Source of the DNA: CAWUJK01 sp963922865
GTDB lineage: Bacteria; Patescibacteriota; Gracilibacteria; BD1-5; UBA6164
Length of the DNA: 44,809 nt
Assembly: GCA_963922865.1 (NCBI GenBank)
Contig: CAWUJK010000005.1
Coordinates: forward strand, 1 to 44,809
Direction of reading: 5' to 3'
The first letter of the stretch is position 1; every line of letters begins with the position of its first letter. Made by a program: the position numbers and the translations under genes. Below are positions 20,494 to 30,917 of the stretch, piece by piece. The notes beneath the pieces are model-generated. The model ran no database searches. It had not been told where the DNA came from and worked only from the letters and a program-made list of their open reading frames with translations.

Positions 20494-21226
20494 AGAAATA
20501 TTAAAATTAAAAGGTATTTGTCTATCTTATGATAATTGAAAAACTTATGTTTTAAAAAACATAAGTTTTTCAGTCTTTTCTTGAGAAATACTTAGTATAA
20601 TTTGATTAAATTGAAGTTGAAAATCAAGCTTGTTAAAGATAATATCTGGTATAAAGAATCAAAACTCTGGTCAAATAATTAAAAATTATAAAAATTTGTC
20701 TTATGTTCCTCAGAAAGTTAATATAGAAAATTCCTTTCCTATATTGGTTTATGAGTTTATTAGAATTTATAATGAAAAATCTTTATTTAAAGATATAGAA
20801 TTATTGTTTGAAAAATTTAACTCTAAAGATTTGATAAATAAAAGGGTAGATAAATTAAGCTGATGAGAGTTACAAAAAGTTCTTATAATTTCATCTTTGC
20901 TAAGTAATCCAGACCTAATTTTGCTTGATGAACCAACTGCTGGTATAGATTTGGTTTGAGAAGAAATTTTCTATGAGATTATAAAAGAAGTAAAAGAGTT
21001 TTTCCCAAAAATTTCTATAATACTTGTTTCTCATAATATAAATCTTGTTTATAAAAATTCAGATAAAGTTATTTGTCTTCATGAAAATAATTTTTGTTGT
21101 CACTGAACTCCTTCTCAAGTTTGATCTAATCAGGAAGTAAAAAATATATTTTCTAAATATACACTTCCTTATGAGCATAAACCTCATTCTTATAAAGAAC
21201 ATGAAAACTGTGAAACTTGTAAATAA
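20486..21226 (+). CDS. znuC: Zinc ABC transporter ATP-binding protein
   Basis: 246 residues. Walker A G-L-N-G-S-G-K-S-S, signature L-S-G-G-E-L-Q-K, Walker B L-I-L-L-D-E-P-T-A-G-I-D, and H-loop L-V-S-H-N. The C-terminus carries an unusual His/Cys-rich tail (H-K-P-H-S-Y-K-E-H-E-N-C-E-T-C-K) that may bind metal. Overlaps znuA, 21 nt before znuB. Confidence 0.92.
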
Positions 21227-21247
21227 TTATATATAAAATAATAAAAA

Positions 21248-22045
21248 ATGTTAGAAATACTACAATATCCATTTTTCCAGAAAGCAATATTGGGTTGAAT
21301 TTTAATATCCTTGATATCATCTATATTAGGAGTTTTTATTGTTATGAGAAAGGAAGCAAATATTACTCATTCTATATCTAATTTCTTATTTTTATGAGTT
21401 GCTATTTCTTTGCTGTTTAGTTGAAATTATTACTTATTTGCATTCTTGTTTTGAATTATCTGAAGTTTTTTAATCTTTTTTATAGAAAAAACTAAATTTA
21501 TTACAAAAGAATCAACAAAAGAAATAATATCACAAACCGGAATAGCTGGATGAATTTTTATCACTTGATTTCTTTGAAATTTGACTTTAGATATAAATAA
21601 TTTTTTATTTTGATCTATATTGTTTGTAAATGAATTAGATTTATTTTTACTTAGTATTTTATTGATAATTTTATATATATTTTTCTTTATGTTTTGAAGA
21701 AAATTTTTAAGTATAATAATTAATGAGGATTTAGCTAAATCTAATTGAATAAGAGTAAATTTATATAATTTATTTTTTCTTGTATTTTTATCTATTTTTA
21801 TAGCTATAAGTATAAAAATATTTTGAATACTTCTTATTTGAGCTTTTTTAATTATTCCAGCTAACATATCAAAAATAATTTCCCCAAATTTGAAATTTTC
21901 TTTTATATTTTCAAGTATCATTTCAATTTTTAGTATAATTGTTGGTTTATTTTTATCTTATTTATTAAATACTTCTAGCGGAGCAACAATAGTTTTAATT
22001 TTGATTATATTTTTTATATTTAGTCTTATTTTTAAAAAAAATTAA
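21248..22045 (+). CDS. znuB: Zinc ABC transporter permease
   Basis: 265 residues, strongly hydrophobic with about eight predicted helices. Typical ZnuB features: F-F-Q-K-A-I-L-G-G-I-L-I-S near the start, the M-R-K-E-A-N-I-T-H-S-I-S motif (the 'H' facing the substrate path), and I-I-P-A-N-I-S before the last helices. Two copies would form the channel. Confidence 0.9.
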
Positions 22046-22058
22046 CTATATTAATATT

Positions 22059-22406
22059 ATGAATAATAAACAAAAAATACTTGATTTGATTTCTATTAGT
22101 AAGTGCCCATTATCAGCTAAAGATATACTTGAAAGTATTTCTTGAATTGATAAAACAACGGTTTATAGAAATTTAGAAAAATTGCTTAGTTGAGAAAAAC
22201 TAATAGAAGATTTTTCTATCTCTTGAGAAAAACTTTATTCACTAAAAGAAAACCACCATCATCATTTTGTGTGTGATATATGTAAAAAAACAGAAAATAT
22301 CTGATGCTTTTTAGATATTGAAATTGATAAACTCCAAAATAAGTTTAATTTTAAAGTTAAAAATCATGTTTTAGTTTTAAGTTGAATTTGTAAGGATTGT
22401 ATATAG
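22059..22406 (+). CDS. Fur-family metalloregulator, probably Zur
   Basis: 115 residues, shorter than the usual 140 because the N-terminal arm is reduced. Winged helix with K-T-T-V-Y-R-N-L-E-K-L, then the regulatory metal site H-H-H-H-F-V-C-D-I-C, and a C-terminal C-K-D-C, so the structural Cys4 zinc site is complete. Last gene of the znu operon, 13 nt after znuB, and thus a likely zinc-responsive autoregulator acting at the 19506-19530 dyad. Confidence 0.85.
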
Positions 22407-22478
22407 AAATCAATAAATTTTTTATTTAATTTAAATATTTTGAGAAAGTAATAGTTATTTTTAGATACATTTTTATTA

Positions 22479-23114
22479 TTATATTAATAAACTTTTTATT
22501 TCTAAAATGTTTGTAGCTTTGGTATTTATGTTTTTTCTTTCTAGATTTATTATGTTCCATCATTCATCTTTTGGAAAAGAATCTTCTTCTTTGTTAAGGT
22601 TTTTTAGTTCTTGTTTTGTATAATTTATCATAAATTTTTTTCAGCTCCTATCCTCGTTTGCTTCTAAAATTTCTTCTATTGTAGAATTTATATATATTAA
22701 ATTTGCTGCTAGTTCTTCTTTTTTGAGTATTTCATAAACATATGTTCTAGTATCTATTGAACTTAAAAGGGAACTTATAACTATATGTTTTTTGGTTTTT
22801 TTTCTTAGTCTTATAGCTTTTTTGATATTTATTATACAAACAACTTTATTTATATATTGCTCAAATATTCATGATTCTTGCATCTTTGAGATTATTTCTT
22901 TAGGGTTATTAGTGTTTTTGATTGCATCTTTTATTTTTTTTGGTATTTGATTTGCAATATATTTTATAAGCTTATTTTTATCTTGTATTAATTCATTTAT
23001 TGTTTCATCACTATCAATGTGTATACAAGATCAATACTGCTGAAGTTTATTTGCTAGAGTTGTCTTTCATGATCATGGTAATCATCAAATATAATATATT
23101 TGTTTTTTATTCAC
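22479..23114 (-). CDS. P-loop kinase-like ATPase (zeta-toxin/AAA_33 type)
   Basis: 211 residues from a GTG at 23114; no ATG is available in this frame upstream of the P-loop, so the exact start is uncertain. I-Y-Y-I-G-G-L-P-G-S-G-K-T-T-L begins four residues in, then H-I-D-S-D-E as the second acidic motif. A later segment I-V-I-S-S-L-L is strand-like, and E-D-R-S-G-K-K-F may be the lid with Arg. Small-molecule or nucleic-acid kinases share this layout; the substrate is unknown. It converges on the znu operon. Confidence 0.7.
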
Positions 23115-23327
23115 TTTATATTCATAGAAAATAATAATATTATTATAAGTAATCTTGTTTAAAAGTCAATATTATGTTTTAAAATTTAAATAAAAGAAAT
23201 AACTTTTGTTTTTAATCATTATAGTATTTTAGTAGTATAGATTATTTATAAAATCTATTTTTGCCTATAAACTGTAAATGTATATACTTAATTAGAAGCT
23301 TTAATTTTATGTTAACAAAACTATACA

Positions 23328-24437
23328 ATGAAATACATATTATCAACTATAGCTTGAGTTGAATCCATTGCTAAAAAAGAAGTAGAAAAACAATGATGAA
23401 AAATAATAAATGTTCGTGATAGAATGGTAGAATTTGAATGAGAGTCTAGTAATATGATTAGGTTAAACCTTTGGTCTAGAGTATGAAATAAGGTTTATCA
23501 GGTTTTGAATCAAGCTAAAAAAATTGATGATTTTGATAAATTGTATGATTTAGTATGAGAAATTGATTTTAAAAAATATTTTCACCATGATTATCCCATA
23601 ATTGTTAAGGTTAAATCTATTAATTCAAAACTTGATTCAACTCCTACTATACAAAAAGTAGTTAAAAAATCTATAATTGACAATATAGTTGATAAATCTT
23701 GAGAAAAAGTTTATGAGGATAAGAGTTTAGAAAAATTTGAAATAATGGTTTTATTAATTTGAGATGAGGTTAGAATTTTACTTAATACTACTTGAGAAGC
23801 TCTTCACAAAAGATCTTATAGAGTTGAGGTTTGAGAAGCTCCCATAAAAGAAAATTTAGCTGCAGCTCTTGTTTTATTATCATGATGGAAATTCCAAGAA
23901 TCTTTTTATGATGTTTTTTGTGGTTCTTGAACTATAGCTATTGAGGCAGCAATGATTGCCAAAAATATAGCACCTGGTCTTGATAGACATTTTGCTTTTC
24001 AAAATCTTGTTTTGGTAGATAAAAAATTGCTAGATCAAGAATTAAAAATTGCAAAATCTAAACAATTTGAGCGAAATTATAAAATTTTTGCATCAGATAT
24101 TGATAAAGAAATGATACAAAAAGCCAATATAAATGCTAAAAATGCTTGAGTTTTAGATACTATAATTTTTAAAAATAGGAAGTTTGAAGATTATTTGAGT
24201 TCTAGTTTAGACTGAACTTTAGTATCAAATCCACCATATTGAGAAAGACTGACTAATAAAAATTTAGATTTATTGTATAAAAATATAGATAAATTATTAT
24301 TTCAAAATAAAAATTTATGATGATGAATAATAACTAGTTATTTTGAGTGATTTGATAAATTGATAAAGCTTATAAATTACAAAAAAAGAAAACTATATAA
24401 CGGATGAGAAAAGTGTTATTTTTATAAAAAAATATAA
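23328..24437 (+). CDS. THUMP-domain 23S rRNA guanine-N2 methyltransferase (RlmL-N type)
   Basis: 369 residues. An N-terminal ferredoxin-like plus THUMP region (to about 160), then a Rossmann methyltransferase with D-V-F-C-G-S-G-T-I-A-I-E-A-A (SAM motif), A-S-D-I-D (motif II) and the catalytic S-N-P-P-Y-G-E-R-L. This matches the YcbY/RlmL N-terminal half (m2G2445) and Trm14-like enzymes. The RlmK half is absent, so the protein is the single-domain form found in many bacteria. Confidence 0.9.
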
Positions 24438-24456
24438 ATAACATTTAGTTATTTAT
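24434..24456. terminator. Probable terminator between convergent genes
   Basis: ATAAATAAC (24434-24442) and GTTATTTAT (24448-24456) form a perfect 9-bp stem with a 5-base loop. The left arm overlaps the stop codon at 24435. The T-run after it is weak. Confidence 0.55.
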
Positions 24457-24521
24457 ATCTACATATTTTGTTTTATACTTTCTTTTTTTATGTTTAACTT
24501 GTATGATATAAGTTTTATTCT

Positions 24522-24887
24522 TTATCTATTAAATACATATTTTACTCAGTTTTTTATTACTATGAAATCAGGGTTTTTTATTTCTTGCATTTTTTTTCTT
24601 GATTTGGATTCCTCTATATTTTTAAGACTCTCTAGATCTGATATTTTCACTTCAAGAGTCTCTTTTTGTAGTAGTAAATTTTGTTTTTCTCTTTCCAAAT
24701 CTCTTATCTCGTATCATTGAGTTGCTCATGTATTTAGTGACCATATTAAGTATATAAAAGATGCTACTATAAAACCTGTTAGATAGCTAAAAGTTGAATT
24801 AATTCAGAAATTTACTTCATCTTTCCTTTTTTTTCTATTGGATTTTACCTGTTTTTTACTTTTCGGTATTATTATTTTTCTATACAT
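24522..24887 (-). CDS. FtsL/DivIC-like septum protein
   Basis: 121 residues: Lys/Arg-rich cytoplasmic start, one membrane helix (about 38-58), and a coiled coil rich in Leu, Glu and Lys (L-E-R-E-K-Q-N-L-L-L-Q-K-E and following). This is bitopic FtsL/DivIC topology. It starts 13 nt after rsmH, the usual place of ftsL in the dcw cluster, so ftsL is likely though the family is poorly conserved. No ftsI or mur genes follow; the cluster is broken here. Confidence 0.75.
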
Positions 24888-24900
24888 GGTTTTGGACTTA

Positions 24901-25878
24901 TTATAATTTTTTTCATATCCTTGCTTTTGCGCTTCTACTTCTTATATTTACTTTTATTTCTTCTTTTGTAGGACTTATTGGTTTTTTACTTAGCAATTTT
25001 ATAGATTTTTTATGTTTGCATGAACAAAATAAATCTTTACATATACAATCTTTTGTTTCTCTTCTTAGTATATGTTTTACTATTCTATCTTCTAGAGAAT
25101 GGAAACTTATTATAAATATTATCCCATCGCTTTTTAGCAGTTTTATAGCATCATTTATGGACTTTTCTAACATTTCAAGCTCGTTATTGGTTTCTATCCT
25201 TATAGCTTGGAATATTCTCGCTTTTACTTTTATAGGTCCAGGTATTATATCTGCAAGATCTTTAGTTGTTTTAAATTTTTCTTTTTTTCTTTGTTCTACT
25301 ATTAAATTTGCAATTTTATTGCTACTGGGTTCTTCTCAATACTTTAAAAAAATTTCTCTTAATTCTCAAACGCTATATGAGTTAACTATGTGAGATGCTT
25401 TTAGTTTTAGATTTTTATTTAATCTCATATCAAGAGGTCAGTCATTCATGAAACTAAATCATCTTTTTGGTTCATCTAAATGTAAGCTTGATACTCATAA
25501 ATCATAGTAAATTCAAGATATTTTATTTATTCATAAATTTTTTAATGATTGTTTTAGTTCTCAAAAATTAGCATTTATAAATACGATATTTATTTTGTTT
25601 TTGTTTTGTTTTTTTATTGATTCTATTATTTCAAACTCAATGTTGCTGCTTTTTAGTTCATCAATTATTCTAAGTTTTGCTAATTTTAAGTTGTCTATAT
25701 CAGTATCAAATCATATTATAATGTCTCAGGGAAATAATTTTTTACTTACTGATACAAAGTGTCATCACATTCATAGCGTAGAATCAACAATGATATTGTG
25801 TTTTTTTGCATTTATCTCTATACTATTTATTAATTCGTTAAGTAATACAGAAATATGCTTCTCTCAAATATCATTCAT
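24901..25878 (-). CDS. rsmH: 16S rRNA (cytosine-1402-N4)-methyltransferase
   Basis: 325 residues. H-I-S-V-L-L-N-E-L, V-D-S-T-L-G-M-G-G-H (SAM motif), Y-Y-D-L-G-V-S-S-L-H-L, F-S-F-M-N-D-G-P-L-D-M-R-L, and the C-terminal I-S-F-H-S-L-E-D-R-I-V-K are all present. The C-terminus is R-S-R-S-A-K-A-R-I-G-K-K-L, with the TGA in this tail read as Gly; treating it as a stop would truncate the protein by four residues only. First gene of a two-gene unit with ftsL. Confidence 0.95.
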
Positions 25879-26227
25879 ATTTTTGTTTTTGTTAAAATAA
25901 TGTTAATTTCTTATTTTTATTCTCTAAAAATAGCAACTAACATATATATATTTAATGATTTTTGAATATATGTCAAAATTAGTTTGTATAAATAACTAGA
26001 CAAAAATAAAAAAAATAGTTTAGCTTATTAGAAATAAAAAAAATAAGTTTTTCACAATTTGTTAACAAATCACTATTTTAAAGCAAATGATATAAAAAGT
26101 ATATTATAGCTTAAAATATTATGAATACTAGAAATTATTTTTATGTATTATTTTTCAATTTATAAAAAAATTTGCAAAAATTAAAATATTACTAAAATGG
26201 TAATGATTAATTATTAAATTTATTTCA
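25879..26227. other. Intergenic region between divergent rsmH and suf operons
   Basis: 349 nt without a convincing gene. It holds TTTTTCACAATT (26049-26060), a perfect palindrome ATTTGTTAACAAAT (26057-26070), and, for sufC, TTGCAA (26172-26177) with TAAAAT (26193-26198), a possible promoter with a 15-bp spacer. The sequence TAATGATTAATTATTA just before sufC is a partial dyad that could be a regulator site. Confidence 0.5.
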
Positions 26228-26971
26228 ATGATAAATATAAAAAATTTAAGAGTAAAAGTATCTTGAGAAGACAAGGAAATATTAAAATGAATTTCTGTTT
26301 GTTTTGAGAGCTGAAAAAATTATTGTCTTTTATGAAAAAACGGAAGCTGAAAATCTACACTTTCTTCTTTTTTGATGTGACATCCAAAATATGAGTATGT
26401 TTCGTGAGATATCTCAATAGATGATGAGAATCTTTTAGATATGGAACCAAATCAAAGAAGTGAAGCTTGACTTTTTTTATCTTTTCAAAATATTCCTGAG
26501 ATTAAATGAATTAAGTTGAGTGAATATTTAAGAACTATATATAATATTTCTTTAAAAAAAGATAACCCAGAAATAAGGGAAGTTTCTCCTTTTGTTTTTA
26601 GAAGACTTGTAAAAAAATATATTGATGAGCTTAATATAAGCGAAAATTTCCTTGATAGAGAGTTAAATGTTTGATTTTCTGGTTGAGAAAAAAGAAAAAT
26701 AGAAATTTTGCAGATGAAACTTATTTGACCAAAATATATAATACTTGATGAAGTGGATTCTGGTCTTGATTTAGATGCTTTTAGGACTATTGCATTGATG
26801 TTAAAGGAGCTTAGTAACGAAAATAATAGCTTGATTATTATCACACATTATTTTAAAATTTTAGATTTTATAGATGTTGATAAGGTTTATTTGATAGAAG
26901 ATTGAGAAATAGTTAAACAGTGAGATAAAAATTTGGCTTTTGAAATAAGTGAAAAAGGTTTTAAAAAATAA
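26228..26971 (+). CDS. sufC: Fe-S assembly ATPase SufC
   Basis: 247 residues. Walker A G-K-N-G-S-G-K-S-T, F-L-S-F-Q-N (Q-loop, with the S-F-Q typical of SufC), signature F-S-G-G-E-K-R-K, and Walker B I-I-L-D-E-V-D-S-G-L-D with the SufC-specific V-D-S-G-L-D. H-loop I-I-T-H-Y. Drives the SufBCD scaffold. First gene of the suf operon, 11 nt before sufB. Confidence 0.95.
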
Positions 26972-26982
26972 TAAATTATCCA

Positions 26983-28389
26983 ATGTCAGATAAAAAACAA
27001 CAATCGTTAACTGTGGCAGATACTTGGAATTTTCAAGATAATAATATATCTTATACCAATAAGATAATTAAAGGTATAAATAAGCAAGTAGTTATGCAAA
27101 TATCTAGTTCTAATAATGAACCTGAATGGATGCTTGAACTTAGACTTAAGGCTTTAAAGACTTTTCAAGAAAAATCTATGCCTAGCTTTTGACCAGATTT
27201 ATCTAAGCTTGACTTAGATGAGATTTATTATTATGCAAAACCAGAATGAGCTTGAGCTAAAAAATCTTGGGATGATGTACCTGATAGTATCAAAAATACA
27301 TTTGATAGACTTGGTATTCCTGAGGCTGAGAAAAAAAGTTTAGCTTGAGTTTGAGCTCAATATGATTCTGAAGTAGTATATCATTCTTTGAAACAAGAGC
27401 TTGTGGATGCTTGAGTAATATTTGATGATACTAGTATAGCTGTAAATAAGTATCCTGATTTAGTAAAAAAATATTTTGCCAAATCTATTCCTTTATCTGA
27501 TCATAAGTTTGCAGCATTGCATTATGCTGTTTGGAGTGGATGAACTTTTATGTATGTTCCCAAATGAGTAAAAGTTGATGAGCCGCTTCAGTCTTATTTT
27601 AGGATGAATAAAAAATCTTGAGGTCAATTTGAACATACTATAATAATCATAGAAGATGAAGCTGATGCTCATTATATAGAATGATGTTCTGCCCCAAAAT
27701 ATGATGAGGCATCTTTGCATGCTGGTTGAGTTGAGATATATGTATGAAAAAATGCTCGTATGAGATATTCTTCAGTTGAAAATTGGAGTTTAGACACATA
27801 TAATTTAAATACAAAAAGAGCTATAGTAGAAGAAAATTGATATATGGAGTGGGTTTGATGAAATATGTGAAGTTGAGTTACTATGCTTTATCCTTGTAGT
27901 GTTTTGAAGTGAGATAATAGTAAAACAGATATGCTTGGTCTAGCGTTTGCTAATTCTAAACAAAACCAAGATATATGATCAAAGGTTATTCATATTTGAA
28001 AAAATACTTCTTCTAACATAGTATCAAAATCCATTTCCAAATGAAATGGTATAAGTAGTTACAGGTGACTTGTTGATATTAAAGCTTGTGCCACAGGTTC
28101 TATAGCAAAAGTTGATTGTGATTGACTTTTAATTGATAATGTTTCGGTTTCAAATGCTGTTCCTGATATAAAAGTTTGAAACTCTGATAGTGTTGTTGCA
28201 CATGAAGCTAGTGCTTGAAAAATAAATGAAGATGATTTATTTTATCTTCAATCTAGATGAATATGAGAAGAGGAAGCACTAGCTATGATGGTAAATTGAT
28301 TTGTGAGTCCTATTATGAAAGAACTGCCATTGGAATATGCTAGTGAAATGAATGTGCTTATTTCTATGGAAATGGAGTGATGAATATAA
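26983..28389 (+). CDS. sufB: Fe-S assembly scaffold SufB
   Basis: 468 residues, normal length. P-E-W-M-L-E-L-R-L-K-A-L near residue 46, beta-helix core with H-T-I-I-I-I-E-D-E-A-D, A-K-V-D-C-D-G-L-L with the conserved core Cys, and the end block V-A-H-E-A-S-A-G-K-I with the His-Glu pair used at the SufB-SufD interface, then L-Q-S-R-G-I. The true end is M-E-M-E-G-G-I through two consecutive TGA (Gly) codons. Confidence 0.95.
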
Positions 28390-28402
28390 AAATATTTTTA
28401 CT

Positions 28403-28807
28403 ATGTCAATAAAATTGGATAAAAATACTGTGTTTGATTTAGAAAATAGAAAAGTCGCAAAAATACTTTTGTATTTTTATGAAGCTTGATGTAGTGGAAC
28501 AAAAATAGATTTAAAAGAACATTTTGAACTCAAAGATGATTTAGAAAAAATAAACTTGCTAGATTATGGTTTTGATGTTTATTTAGAAAAAAAAGATAAA
28601 AAAAGGTTTGAAAATTCTATTATTACCAAAACTATAAATAAAGACCATAGTTGAGAAGAAAAAGTAAGATATATTTTTTCAAATGAAAAAATAAAAGATA
28701 GGTGTGGTTGTGGTAGTAGTTTTAGTTTTGAAGCTAAAAAAATAAAAATAGATTTAGCTAAATTAAAAGATTTAAGAAATAATTTTAAAGCATGAAAGAA
28801 AAATTAA
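28403..28807 (+). CDS. A-type Fe-S carrier protein (SufA/IscA/ErpA family)
   Basis: 134 residues, HesB/IscA family. The three metal-binding cysteines are present: G-C-S-G in the middle (about 36) and R-C-G-C-G-S-S-F-S-F at about 104-113. An N-terminal E-N-R-K-V-A-K-I segment also fits. Carries nascent clusters from SufBCD to targets. Located between sufB and sufD and overlapping sufD by 16 nt. Confidence 0.88.
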
Positions 28808-29508
28808 TAAATTTCTCACAAGACAGTAATGTCTTAAATATAATTAAAAATTGATTTTATAAGTTATCAGAACTTTCAACACAAAATCTGCTTATAAATG
28901 ATTGAATAGAAGCATGTATTTTTGATGATACATCTTATGATTTGCATATAAAAGTTTGAAAAAAATCTAAATTGGATTATTTTGCTTTTTATGATAAACA
29001 GTGAGATTTTTCTAAAAATATAATATCTGATAAAGATGATTCACAAGTAAATATAAATACTCTATTTTTAGCTAAAGACACTAAACTTGTTTCCAAAGTT
29101 TATTGAGCAATATTTGCAAATAACTGTAAGATGTATTTAAATTTATTGTCTTTTGCTATGCAACAATGAGATTTAGAAGTAGATGGTATATTTGAAATAT
29201 GAAAAAGCTTAGATAATACAAAATGATTTTTAGATGAAGAAAATATTTTTTTATGAGATAAAGCTAAAATAAAAGCTCTTCCAAAACTTTTTGTTGAGAG
29301 TAATGATATAGAAGCATGACATGCTTGTAAAATGGAAAAAATAAGTGATGAAAAACTTTTTTATTTAAGATCAAGAGGTATTTGAAAACAAAATGCTCTT
29401 AGCATAATGATAGAGGCTAAGATTTCAGATTTATTTTGAGATTTAGCTAAAATTGACAACTCTTTTTATGAAAAACTCAAAAAAAATATTTTAGAAAAAA
29501 TTTGATAA
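28792..29508 (+). CDS. sufD: SufD-like Fe-S assembly protein, short
   Basis: 238 residues against about 400 in typical SufD. The C-terminal block E-A-G-H-A-C-K-M-E-K-I followed by F-Y-L-R-S-R-G-I is diagnostic of the SufB/SufD family. The N-terminal domain is reduced, while part of the beta-helix core remains (residues ~90-190). It ends with I-G (TGA) then TAA. Likely partner of SufB in the SufBC2D complex. Confidence 0.85.
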
Positions 29509-29510
29509 AA

Positions 29511-29918
29511 ATGTACTGAGAAACAATACAATATTATTTTAAAAATCCATTCAACAAATTTGAAATGGAAGACCCTACAATAACTCACTTTGAAGATAAT
29601 GATACTTGTTGAGATTCTCTCACAGTTTATCTTAAAATAAATACTATTGATAATACTATCAAAAATTGGTCTTGGTCTTGAGATACTGCTATTATAACAA
29701 CGGCATTAGCTTCACTTTTGGGTGAAATAATAATTTGAGAAAAACTAGAAAATGTATTATCTTGGGACTATGATTTTATGCAAGAACAGTTATGAGAACC
29801 AGTGAGTGATAGAAGAAAAAAAGCATCAGTTTTAGCTTTACTTACTACTAGAAATGCTATTCATAATTATCTAAATGATGGTGTAGAAGATGACTTTCCT
29901 GATTTAATACAAAACTAA
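29511..29918 (+). CDS. SufU/IscU-like protein with a single cysteine
   Basis: 135 residues starting 2 nt after sufD. The IscU/SufU frame is visible: K-N-P-F-N-K-F-E-M, then N-D-T-C-G-D-S-L-T-V-Y-L-K-I (Cys33 and Asp35 of the first ligand motif). At the second ligand site, usually G-C, the sequence is S-W-S-G-D-T-A-I; at the third, usually R-x-x-C, it is D-R-R-K-K-A-S-V-L. Cys33 is the only Cys in the protein. It cannot bind a cluster or zinc in the classical way, so it may be a sulfur relay or a structural part of the Suf system. Confidence 0.75.
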
Positions 29919-29924
29919 ATTTTT

Positions 29925-30479
29925 ATGACAATATTAATTATAAATAATAAATGAGATAATTTGCCCCACTTGGTTAAGTGTTTAAGTTGATATAATTTTG
30001 ACATAATTGATTTTAGAGAGCTTGATAGGGATGATTATAAGAACTATGATTTTGTGATACTTTCTTGATGAGAAATTTATGAAGTTTTAGATTACCCTGA
30101 AGCTTATAGAGAAGAATTAGAGCTTATAAAAAGATGTGATAAGCCTATTTTATGAATATGTCTTTGAATGCAATTAATTTGATATGCTTTTTGAGAAAAA
30201 CTTTTTAAACTGTCAAGATATTATAAGGAATTAATTGATATTGAGGTATTAAAAAATGATCCTATATTTTCTTGATTGCCAAAAATTTTTTCTGCTAATG
30301 TTGATCATAACTGGGCTTTTAACACTATTGATAATTTTCATATTCTTTGTAAATCTCATTATTGTATAAAAGCTATAAAACACAAACAAAAAGAAATATA
30401 TTGAGTTCAGTTTCATCCAGAAATCAATTATGATAATACTAAATCTTACAAAATTATAGAAAATTTCCTAAAAATTTAA
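29925..30479 (+). CDS. Class I glutamine amidotransferase domain protein
   Basis: 184 residues of the GMP-synthase-type GATase1 fold: P-I-L-G-I-C-L-G-M-Q-L-I (nucleophilic Cys) and G-V-Q-F-H-P-E (His-Glu of the triad). It is a stand-alone domain with no fused synthetase. Its position, 6 nt after the SufU-like gene and 12 nt before the IscR-like gene, ties it to the suf unit, but the acceptor enzyme is unknown. Confidence 0.85.
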
Positions 30480-30491
30480 ATTATTTATTTT

Positions 30492-30890
30492 ATGATAAAA
30501 CTTTCAAAAAAATGATGATATGCTTTAAAAGCTATTATTCATATTGCGGAGAAAAAATGAAAATTAAATAAAATTTTAGATATTTCTGATAGCTTGAATA
30601 TATCAGAGTCTCTTTTAAGAAGGATAGTTTCTGAGCTTGATAAATCTTGAATTTTGATTACCTCAAAATGAAGATCATGATGAGTAAAACTTTGAATGAA
30701 TATAGAAGATATTTCTGTTTATGATATATTAAACTCTGTAGGAGAAGAACTTTGAATAAGTGATTGCACTAAAGGACTTTATTGTGATAATATAAATGAT
30801 TGTAAAACTACAAATTTGCTTTGAAACTTACAAAAAACTTTTAATAATGTACTTAAACTTCAAACTTTGGATAAGATAATAAAAAAATAA
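30492..30890 (+). CDS. Rrf2-family, IscR-like Fe-S regulator
   Basis: 132 residues. N-terminal winged helix (Y-A-L-K-A-I-I-H-I-A start, L-L-R-R-I-V-S-E-L recognition region, S-G-G-V wing). Three cysteines at 92, 98 and 104 (D-C-T-K-G-L-Y-C, then N-D-C) have the C-x5-C-x5-C spacing of the [2Fe-2S] site in IscR, at the same residue numbers as E. coli IscR; the His107 ligand is Thr here. Last gene of the suf unit, so it probably senses Fe-S status and regulates the operon. Confidence 0.88.
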
Positions 30891-30917
30891 TCTAAGCAAA
30901 CCTGCTTAGATTATTTT
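30888..30917. terminator. Bidirectional intrinsic terminator
   Basis: TAATCTAAGCA (30888-30898), loop AACC, TGCTTAGATTA (30903-30913), then TTTTAT. It ends the suf unit and lies against the 3' end of the converging minus-strand gene. Confidence 0.85.

Noticed and set aside
21430..21921. Minus-strand 163-codon open frame over znuB
   Set aside because: It is antisense to znuB, Ile/Lys-rich and without domains.
24913..25900. Plus-strand open frames over rsmH
   Set aside because: They are antisense to the well-conserved rsmH.
26057..26070. Replication origin at the ATTTGTTAACAAAT palindrome
   Set aside because: No dnaA gene and no cluster of DnaA boxes; a single palindrome is not enough.
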